NCBI GenBank assembly: GCA_030706455.1
Contig: JAUZOL010000001.1
Span: 62,001 to 126,000 of the forward strand
Source of the DNA: Bacteroidota bacterium
GTDB lineage: Bacteria > Bacteroidota > Bacteroidia > Bacteroidales > Paludibacteraceae
DNA length: 64,000 bases
Direction: 5' to 3'
Shown here: positions 57,170-64,000 of the stretch, in pieces
Layout: every line of letters starts with the position of its first letter
Numbering within the stretch: position 1 is the first letter of the stretch
Translations under genes and position numbers: made by a program
Notes under the pieces: model-generated
The model's database searches: none
What the model was told of the DNA's origin: nothing
Seen by the model: only the letters and a program-made list of their open reading frames with translations

Positions 57170-60100
57170 TTATTTTGTCAGTGATAAGCTAGCACCTATA
57201 GTAAATATTCTTGGCTGCGGATAATAACCATTGTCCCAACCCGCTTGAAGAGGATTCCATGAACCAATTTCAGGATCCATACCTGTATACTTTGTTATGA
57301 TAAAGGCATTTGTAACACTCGCATATATGCGCAACGTGTGCATGCTCACCTTTGCCATCCATTTTTCGGGAAGTGTATACCCAAGAGTAATGGTTTTGCA
57401 TCGCACAAAAGATCCATCTTCGATAAACAAGTTGGAAGGACGATTATTTGCGTTGGTATCGTCATTTCTCAATCCAACAATCTTTGTATTTGGATTGGTG
57501 ACATACACATTGTTGACATCGGTCGCCGAGCCATTGGGATCTATCAAGGCCAGTCTGGCATAATTCAACACCGAGGTAAAATAGGCCGTATTATTCTGAG
57601 GGTTATTTTGTGATATTGCTAATTGATTGAGCACTTTGTTGCCTATGCTGGCTGTAAAAAATATGTTCAAATCAAAATTCTTGTAATTGAAAGTATTATT
57701 GAATCCTAACTGAACCTTTGGAATCGGTGATCCTAAAAAAGTCTGGTCTTTGGAGTCTATAACACCATCGCCATTCAAATCCTTAAATTTGCGGTCGCCA
57801 TACCAGATACCACCACCTGCAGAAGAGACTTTATAGGGCACTCCGCTTTGGTCAACGGGCAGGGCATGTGTTTTGAAATCGTTGGCAGTTGCAAACACGC
57901 CGTCGAATATGTAGCCATAAAATTCACCGATGGGTTGTCCGACAACAGTTTTTTCGAATACCTGATTGTTTAGCGACTTGCTTAAATTAGCTGAACTTCC
58001 ACCTGAACCCAAATTGAGCACTTTATTGACGTTGTGAGAAACGGTAAGGTCGGTTTTCCAGGTAAACTTACTATTGCTAATATTAGTCGAGCTGATTCTA
58101 AGGTCAAATCCTTTGTTACTCATAGAACCCACATTTGCATAAGGAGCCTGCATTGCTCCGGGAGACCAGTCAGCCGTAGTACCTGAATACAAGGGGAGTG
58201 GCAATTTTAATAACAGTCCGTCTGTTTTGCGGTTATAAACATCTAACGAGAAATTCAATCTCCAGTTAAAGAATGTCCCATCAAGTCCCAAACTGGAAGA
58301 ATTTGTCTTTTCCCACGTCACATTCGGATTGGCTAAGTTGTTTTGAAACTGTGCTGTTCCCGACAAACCATTAGCTGCCGATGCAAGTTGGGTCACGAAT
58401 GTATTACCGGGGATACCCTGATTATTGGTAAGACCATAACCCAGTCGTAACTTTAATTCATTAATCGCTTTTATGTTTTTCAAAAACTCTTCGTTATTGA
58501 TTTTCCATGCAAACGCACCCGAATATGTTGTTACCCAACGCTTACCTGCGTCAAAATTCGATGATCCATCATCCCGGAGGTTACCTGTAATCAAATATTT
58601 GTCAAACAGTGAAACATTGACACGTCCGAAATAAGATTCCTGGGCCGGACCGGTTCCCTGATCACCTGAATTTTTTGCAGTAGTGGCATCTCCGCTATTT
58701 ATGGCTTGTACGTTATTTGAGGGAAAATTGGAACGATAAGCATAGACATTGTTGAACGAACTCAATTGAGCCTCATGTCCCAGCATGGCATTGAGCGTAT
58801 ACTTACTAAATGCATGGTTATAGGTAAGAAAGTTTCTGATTACTGTATAAAAATTTTGACCGGAAGTAAATGATGCATTATTAGTTCCATTCACGGTTTT
58901 TCCAAACGTGTAAGTTGGAGTAAAGGTGTCTTCTGTATTGAAATCAAAATTGCCGGACACCTCGTTTCTCAGAGACAAGTCTTTATTGATTTGTATTTCA
59001 GCATATGCATTGCCAAACACTTGATTTCTTTTTCGTTTGTCCTTGAGCAAAAGTGCAATCCCGACAGGATTGGCTACAGAATTTACCCAACCACTTGTGT
59101 TGGTAACACCACCCCAGGTACCATCAGGATTTTTGACAGGAATATCAGGAGTAAGGCTGAGTGCCGTAGAAATAACACTGGAACTGGTAGCGTTCACATT
59201 TTCGTCAATGTGAGCCAACTGGAGACTGGTGCCTATCTTTAACCAATTCGTGGTCTTATTATCAAGATTAAGTCGTACCGAATATCTTTTGAAGTCTGAA
59301 CCGATAGAAATCCCCTGTTGATCAAAATAAGACGCTGACAACAAGTATTGTGTCCCCTTATCGCCGCCTCGTAATGTAACGGAATGGCTACTCATCGGCG
59401 CTTTGCGAAATAAAGCATCCTGCCAATCGGTACCTTTACCCAGATATTGAGGATTGGTAAATTCTGGTCTGGCATCAAAACCCCAGACAGCAGCCCGGTC
59501 ATTGAGCAAAGTGGCATCCTGCTGTAAATTCAATGTAGGAAGTCTCTTTGCCAATTCCTGATATCCGGCATAAAAATCGTACGTTATCTGCGGAGTTCCC
59601 ACCGCACCTCTTTTCGTTGTAATCACAATCACACCATTGGTAGCCTGCGAACCATAAATGGCCGTTGCTGAAGCATCTTTCAATACGTCGATAGATTCTA
59701 TTTCAGAAGGATTTATGGTATTCAACGGGTTGGAACCACTATGGGGATCACCAGGAGGAGGAATTATGACCCCATCTATAACATAAAGCGGAGAATTAGT
59801 GCCATTTACGGAAGAAATACCATGTATCTGGATAGATACCCCGCCACCGGGCTGTCCCGATACCTGTTGTACCATAAGGCCGGCAACTTTGCCCTGCAAG
59901 GCCTGATCGAAGGTAGTTGGTTGTGTTTTGCGGAGTTCATCACCGGTAACGGAAGAGATAGATCCTGTTACGTCTTTCCTTTTCTGTTTCCCATAACCGA
60001 TCACCACCACTTCGTTCATTTGCCTGGTATCTTCGGACAATGTAATAGTCATATCATTGGAAGCAATGCGCACATCCTTCGGGGTGTAACCCATATAAGA

Positions 60101-60343
60101 GATGTGTACTACAACTCCTTTTTCAATATTGTTGAGAATAAACTTCCCATCAATGTCCGTAACGGTGCCCTGTCTGGTTCCTTTGACGGAAACAGCTGCT
60201 CCGATAAGAGGATTCCCTGAAGCATCCACTATTTTTCCGGTCACTCCAGATTGAGGAAGCGCTAAATCAGGTTTGGCCGTTTGCGAATAAATGAAGCCAA
60301 ACATTGATAGAAACGCCGCAATCAAAACGATTTGTTTCTTCAT
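57170..60343 (-). CDS. SusC/RagA family TonB-dependent transporter (main PUL)
   Basis: 1,057 residues. Signal peptide (IVLIAAFLSMFGFIYSQ), carboxypeptidase-regulatory-like domain at about 34-110 (GKIVDASGNPLIGAAVSVKG), then NEVVVIGYGKQKRKD, plug (ALQGKVAGLMVQQVSGQPGG, IHGISSVNGTNSPLYVIDG, VLKDASATAIYGSQATNGV) and a full-length barrel. It is the first structural gene after the HTCS regulator and probably imports the oligosaccharides made by BACON-GH5. The long upstream region holds a palindrome and a -7-like element. Confidence 0.96.
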   Translation of the reverse strand: MKKQIVLIAAFLSMFGFIYSQTAKPDLALPQSGVTGKIVDASGNPLIGAAVSVKGTRQGTVTDIDGKFILNNIEKGVVVHISYMGYTPKDVRIASNDMTITLSEDTRQMNEVVVIGYGKQKRKDVTGSISSVTGDELRKTQPTTFDQALQGKVAGLMVQQVSGQPGGGVSIQIHGISSVNGTNSPLYVIDGVIIPPPGDPHSGSNPLNTINPSEIESIDVLKDASATAIYGSQATNGVIVITTKRGAVGTPQITYDFYAGYQELAKRLPTLNLQQDATLLNDRAAVWGFDARPEFTNPQYLGKGTDWQDALFRKAPMSSHSVTLRGGDKGTQYLLSASYFDQQGISIGSDFKRYSVRLNLDNKTTNWLKIGTSLQLAHIDENVNATSSSVISTALSLTPDIPVKNPDGTWGGVTNTSGWVNSVANPVGIALLLKDKRKRNQVFGNAYAEIQINKDLSLRNEVSGNFDFNTEDTFTPTYTFGKTVNGTNNASFTSGQNFYTVIRNFLTYNHAFSKYTLNAMLGHEAQLSSFNNVYAYRSNFPSNNVQAINSGDATTAKNSGDQGTGPAQESYFGRVNVSLFDKYLITGNLRDDGSSNFDAGKRWVTTYSGAFAWKINNEEFLKNIKAINELKLRLGYGLTNNQGIPGNTFVTQLASAANGLSGTAQFQNNLANPNVTWEKTNSSSLGLDGTFFNWRLNFSLDVYNRKTDGLLLKLPLPLYSGTTADWSPGAMQAPYANVGSMSNKGFDLRISSTNISNSKFTWKTDLTVSHNVNKVLNLGSGGSSANLSKSLNNQVFEKTVVGQPIGEFYGYIFDGVFATANDFKTHALPVDQSGVPYKVSSAGGGIWYGDRKFKDLNGDGVIDSKDQTFLGSPIPKVQLGFNNTFNYKNFDLNIFFTASIGNKVLNQLAISQNNPQNNTAYFTSVLNYARLALIDPNGSATDVNNVYVTNPNTKIVGLRNDDTNANNRPSNLFIEDGSFVRCKTITLGYTLPEKWMAKVSMHTLRIYASVTNAFIITKYTGMDPEIGSWNPLQAGWDNGYYPQPRIFTIGASLSLTK

Positions 60344-60587
60344 GTAATTAAATTTAAGAAGTTAATAAAGTAAGCCAACACTATCCATGGTCATAACAGT
60401 AATACAGTTGGTGTGTACATACTGCCTTTGATTTGTACTGCAATTCTTCACCTATCAGGCACAAACTCACCCTTAAATATGTCAACGAAATTTTTGAGCT
60501 ACAGAACGGTATGGCTCGTACAACAACCCTCCGTCGCCAAAAACATCATTTAACATCAGAACCCAATACAAATCCAAAATTTCATTA

Positions 60588-60595
60588 CAAAAATA
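60588..60595 (-). promoter_or_regulatory. candidate -7 element for the main susC operon
   Basis: Minus-strand TATTTTTG matches TAnnTTTG. It would give a leader of about 240 nt before the susC ATG at 60343. No TTTG at the -33 distance is visible, which would suit an activator-dependent promoter but also weakens the call. Confidence 0.35.
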
Positions 60596-60648
60596 CCCCT
60601 CCTTTTATCGAAGGATGGTATCATTTTGTTGTAGATATACGCCATATT

Positions 60649-60678
60649 TGTTGCATTTTTGCCTTAAAAAATGCAACA
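60649..60678. promoter_or_regulatory. 12-bp-arm palindrome upstream of the susC promoter candidate
   Basis: TGTTGCATTTTT (60649-60660) and AAAAATGCAACA (60667-60678) are perfect inverted repeats with a 6-nt spacer. The minus-strand 3' side is AAATATGG, without a T-run, so it is a poor terminator. Its centre is about 80 bp upstream of the presumed start point, a usual place for an activator site. Confidence 0.5.
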
Positions 60679-61011
60679 CACGAATATGAATACACACATA
60701 ATAATCTATATTAATGCAATTTAAATATCACAAAACAACAAAACCAACATGATCTGTCAATATATCACCGTCCTACGGACTTCTGTTCAATAATCAATTC
60801 AAACGACAACAAAACCCGAATTAATATTTCACATTTATTTACATTTACAGAATCTGAAGATATTTTGCTTGTAATACAAAAAGGAAGCACACAAACGCTT
60901 ATTGGGTATTTCTTTCGCGGGAGAAAAGATCGGTTGGACGAATGCACATAAAAGAAGGAAAAGACATTCGGAAAACGAATTTCCGGTCAATCAACTATGA
61001 TTGCAGGAAAA

Positions 61012-61045
61012 TAAAAAACGGGGCATTCCAATGTGGAATACCCCG
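61012..61045 (-). terminator. rho-independent terminator of the HTCS gene
   Basis: CGGGGCATTCCA (61019-61030) pairs with TGGAATACCCCG (61034-61045) with one G:T position across a 3-nt loop. On the minus strand it runs into TTTTTTATTTT (61012-61018 and beyond). It begins 37 bp after the HTCS stop. Confidence 0.92.
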
Positions 61046-61082
61046 CGGTATAATGAAGATAAATGATGCAAGTGAATACGTC

Positions 61083-64000
61083 TTATTCTTCCTGAATGGG
61101 TTTATTCAGGCTGCGCAAATATTCGGATGGCGATACGCCAAACTCAATTCGGAAGTTTTTAGTAAATATTTTAGGCGAATTAAACCCTACGGCATAAGCA
61201 ATTTCGGCTATTTGCAGTTGACTTTTCTCCAGAAGTTGTCGTCCCCGCTTCAAACGAACGGTACGAATAAATTCCGCAGGCCCCTTTCCGGTTATATTCA
61301 TCAGCTTCTTATACAAGTGACTACGGCTCATTCCCACGGCCGAGCCAAGCGCTTCGACAGAGAATTCAGTATCGCTTATATTTTCCTCAACAACCCTGAT
61401 AGCTTTTTCAATCAGCTGTTGATCCAACGACGTTATAGTGATCTCACTGGGTGAGACATCCATTTTTTGACTAAAAGCGATATGGCATTTCTCAGTCCAT
61501 TCAATGAACCGCCGAACCCTCAGTTTCAGAATATTAAAATTGAAGGGTTTTGTTATGTAATCATCGGCACCAAGCTCCAGTCCTTCTACCTGAGCCTCTT
61601 CCGCAGTGCGGGCTGTCAACAGTATAACCGGGATATGAGACCACAGGATATTCGTTTTTATTTGCTTACAAAGCTCTGTCCCACTCATCACCGGCATCAT
61701 TACATCGCTCACCACAATGTTCACATCAAACTGATTCAACTGATCGATAGCTTCCTGTCCGTTATAAGCCGTCAACACTTCGTATTCATCCGAGAGGCTG
61801 TCCGACATAAAATCACAAAAATCTTTATTGTCGTCAACAAACAACAACACCGGTCTTTTATTAACAATCGGACTTTCCAGGCTATCAGGCACATCCTCTT
61901 CTTTTTCTATTGCTTCCGTTTCCTCCAAAACCGGCATATCAGGCTCAACAATAGGGATCGTAAACGAGAAGACACTTCCTGCCGGCACATTGTCTGTCAC
62001 CTCAACAACACCTCCGTGCATCTGCACGTATTCGCTGACAATATGCAGGCCGATTCCACTACCTGTTTTATCCTGCTTTTGCGGAGCCTGATAAAAACGC
62101 TCGAACACATGTCTTTTTTCCGCGTCGCTAATACCGGAGCCTGTATCAGAAATACGGATACAGGCATTATTGTCCTGTCTGGATATGCTCACCTTTACAG
62201 CTCCTCCGTCAGGTGTATACTTAAATGCATTCGAAAGCAGGTTGATTACGATTTTCTGTACCTTATCAGGATCAAATCGCATCGGAAGAGTATCGACATC
62301 CGTTGTCAACATAAAGTCTATTTTCCTATCGGCTGCATACATCTGAAATGAAGAATACACTCCTCTGATAAAGCTAACCAAATCCTCGCTTCTGAGTTTG
62401 AGTGTCTCTGCACCGACATCCAGCTTTCTAAAGTCCAGCAACGAATTGATTAATTGCAACAACTGCTCTGCGTTCTTGTGCATTGTCTGAAGTGTTTTCC
62501 GCAGCTTTTCATCCGACACTTCATTTAACATGATTTGAATTGGAGTAATAATCAACGTAAGTGGTGTACGCAAATCATGACTTATATTCGTAAAGAATTT
62601 CAATTTCATTTCATTGAGATTCATAGCCTGCTCATGCTCTATCTGCATTTTTTGTTGCTCCAGCTTAGTCCGATGATGACGTTTAGTCCGTTTAATGATA
62701 TACAGTAACAGCGAGATCAACAGTATTATATAAATCACTATGGCTTCCCACGACAAATAAAACGGAGGTAAGACTCGAATATCCAACACAACCGGATCTT
62801 CATTCCACACGCCATCGCTATTACATGCTTTGATTAACAGACGATAACTACCCGGAGGCAAGGCTGAGAATTCAATTTTATTTTCTTTCGTAAACAGCCA
62901 TTGATTCGTGAAGCCTTCCAATTTATAAGCATATTTTACCTTATCGGCATGAAGTAAATCTCCGGTAGTAAAATAAAACGCGATCAGTTGATCATCATAT
63001 CTGAATGTCAACTCAGATGTTTTTTCCAATGAACAATGAAGAAACTTATGACTATGGTACAACGAATCAACCTCAATCACCTGATTCGCCACCCTAAGTT
63101 CCGTAAAAACGACATTAGCAAGCGGGCGCTTTTTTTCCGCCATTTTATTGGAATATATCAGCGTACATCCGTCGGCATCACCCAACAAAATATTTCCGTT
63201 CCGCAGTTTACATAAAGAATGGTTATTGAAACTATTACTTTTCAGTCCATCTTTGACGGAAAAATTTCTGCAGGCAAAAGTCAAATTCCCTGCTTTATTA
63301 TTGCTCTCTGAAATTATAGACATCCCATTGCTGGTAGTAACCACAATATTCCCATATCCATCTTCAACAATACCCCTGATAATATCATCGCATAATCCCG
63401 TTTCCTTATCCAGATAATAAAGGGTATCCTGCTTCAAATCCCAAATGGTTATTCCCTGCAAATGTCCCAGCCACAAGCGGCCTTTCTTGTCCTTAAAGAT
63501 AGTTGATATGTAGGGTTGCCTGAATTTTTGCGTTCCATGTGCATTGCCGAAATACGACACCTTTTTACCATTCAGGACATTCTTAATATAAAGACCATAA
63601 GCTGTTCCGACATACAAATTGTTTCCTCCGTCATAATATGTATTCTGAGGGTATTTGACCTCCATCCCAACTCTCTCCGGACAAAATCTTCTGGTATCGG
63701 GCTGAAAGCATTGAACTCTTCCGGCCAGAGCACCTATCCACAAATTTCCATAACGATCTTCCTGCAAACTCCAGATATTATTATCCGACAAGTTGCTATT
63801 TGCCGTTGTAAACTGAGTAATAGTACCATGGTCATAGCAAAACAGACCATTCTGATATGTCCCGATCCACATTCTTCCTTTCTTATCTTCAAGTAAAGAG
63901 ACGATTGCAAAGTTTGGAAATGAGAATTTCTGCATTGGATTGTTTACGCCTCCATTCTGTATAAAAATTCCATTGCCGTCAGTTCCATACCATATATTTC
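61083..64000 (-). CDS. hybrid two-component system sensor/regulator (HTCS), N-terminus cut by window edge
   Basis: The frame is open to base 64000: upstream of the ATG at 63935 it reads IWYGTDGNGIFIQNGG, a propeller repeat, so the true start lies outside. About 972 residues are visible. Numbering from that ATG: periplasmic two-component propeller repeats to about 275 (WIGTYQNGLF, WIGALAGRV), Y_Y_Y domain about 320-385, one membrane segment about 393-415, histidine kinase H-box with His453 (NISHDLRTPL), ATPase N and G boxes (NLLSNAFKYTPDG, GSGIGLHIV), receiver domain with phospho-acceptor Asp744 (VVSDVMMPV), and an AraC-type DNA-binding domain about 840-945. HTCS proteins sense oligosaccharides in the periplasm and switch on the adjacent PUL. 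Confidence 0.95.
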   Translation of the reverse strand, partial: NIWYGTDGNGIFIQNGGVNNPMQKFSFPNFAIVSLLEDKKGRMWIGTYQNGLFCYDHGTITQFTTANSNLSDNNIWSLQEDRYGNLWIGALAGRVQCFQPDTRRFCPERVGMEVKYPQNTYYDGGNNLYVGTAYGLYIKNVLNGKKVSYFGNAHGTQKFRQPYISTIFKDKKGRLWLGHLQGITIWDLKQDTLYYLDKETGLCDDIIRGIVEDGYGNIVVTTSNGMSIISESNNKAGNLTFACRNFSVKDGLKSNSFNNHSLCKLRNGNILLGDADGCTLIYSNKMAEKKRPLANVVFTELRVANQVIEVDSLYHSHKFLHCSLEKTSELTFRYDDQLIAFYFTTGDLLHADKVKYAYKLEGFTNQWLFTKENKIEFSALPPGSYRLLIKACNSDGVWNEDPVVLDIRVLPPFYLSWEAIVIYIILLISLLLYIIKRTKRHHRTKLEQQKMQIEHEQAMNLNEMKLKFFTNISHDLRTPLTLIITPIQIMLNEVSDEKLRKTLQTMHKNAEQLLQLINSLLDFRKLDVGAETLKLRSEDLVSFIRGVYSSFQMYAADRKIDFMLTTDVDTLPMRFDPDKVQKIVINLLSNAFKYTPDGGAVKVSISRQDNNACIRISDTGSGISDAEKRHVFERFYQAPQKQDKTGSGIGLHIVSEYVQMHGGVVEVTDNVPAGSVFSFTIPIVEPDMPVLEETEAIEKEEDVPDSLESPIVNKRPVLLFVDDNKDFCDFMSDSLSDEYEVLTAYNGQEAIDQLNQFDVNIVVSDVMMPVMSGTELCKQIKTNILWSHIPVILLTARTAEEAQVEGLELGADDYITKPFNFNILKLRVRRFIEWTEKCHIAFSQKMDVSPSEITITSLDQQLIEKAIRVVEENISDTEFSVEALGSAVGMSRSHLYKKLMNITGKGPAEFIRTVRLKRGRQLLEKSQLQIAEIAYAVGFNSPKIFTKNFRIEFGVSPSEYLRSLNKPIQEE

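Larger units (their letters stand above)
60344..61008. other. regulatory spacer between HTCS and main susC
   Basis: About 665 bp with no convincing gene; a 60-codon minus-strand frame at 60765-60947 has no recognisable features. The spacer holds a -7-like element at 60588-60595 and the palindrome at 60649-60678. It ends at the HTCS terminator. Confidence 0.7.

Noticed and set aside
60649-60678. Palindrome as an HTCS terminator
   Set aside because: A much better terminator is present at 61012-61045 and this one lacks a T-run.
60765-60947. 60-codon minus-strand frame in the spacer between HTCS and susC
   Set aside because: No signal, domain or neighbour linkage, and AT-rich non-coding composition.

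Overview
The window is a Bacteroidota chromosome segment, most likely Bacteroidales. It carries three SusC/SusD outer-membrane glycan-import pairs, many lipobox or signal-peptide glycosidases, a hybrid two-component regulator, AT-rich spacers, and at least one candidate promoter with the Bacteroidota -7 pattern TAnnTTTG. Every credible gene is on the minus strand, so transcription runs from high to low coordinates. No tRNA, rRNA, CRISPR array or insertion sequence was seen.

Region 1 (64000 to about 15360) is a large polysaccharide utilization locus (PUL). It opens with a hybrid two-component system (HTCS) sensor/regulator that is cut by the right window edge and ends in a strong terminator. 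After a 665-bp regulatory spacer come SusC, SusD, a three-IPT surface glycan-binding lipoprotein and a BACON-GH5 endoglucanase. This is the core layout known from xyloglucan loci such as that of Bacteroides ovatus. The train continues with GH39, GH43, GH42, GH29, PA14-GH3, a possible 51-aa protein, a CBM9/DUF5916 outer-membrane barrel, GH2, a beta-helix/PDZ protein (GH141-like), GH78-like, GH2, a stand-alone DUF1349 lectin-fold protein, a second GH29 with F5/8 domains, GH2, and two tandem alpha/beta-hydrolase esterases. A terminator and a consensus-like promoter then separate a last unit, GH42, GH31 (alpha-xylosidase type with PA14) and GH3, closed by a terminator at 15359-15400. The inferred substrate is a decorated xyloglucan: GH5 cuts the backbone at the surface; SusC/D and the IPT protein capture and import; GH31, GH42, GH2, GH29, GH43/GH39 and the esterases strip xylose, galactose, fucose, pentose and acetyl groups; GH3 finishes the glucan. 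The GH78-like and GH141-like proteins hint at further side chains.

Region 2 (15358 to 14288) is about 1.1 kb of AT-rich non-coding DNA.

Region 3 (14287 to 1) is a second PUL: two tandem susC/susD pairs, a lipoprotein with an F5/8 (discoidin) domain, an unrecognised lipoprotein, then a terminator-like hairpin, and a GH78 alpha-L-rhamnosidase that runs off the left edge. No regulator for it lies in the window.

The most unusual structures are: the esterase pair, duplicated together with REP-like palindromes and followed by the fossil 3' end of a third copy; a folded-looking spacer between the glycan-binding protein and GH5; and a 12-bp-arm palindrome upstream of the main susC.
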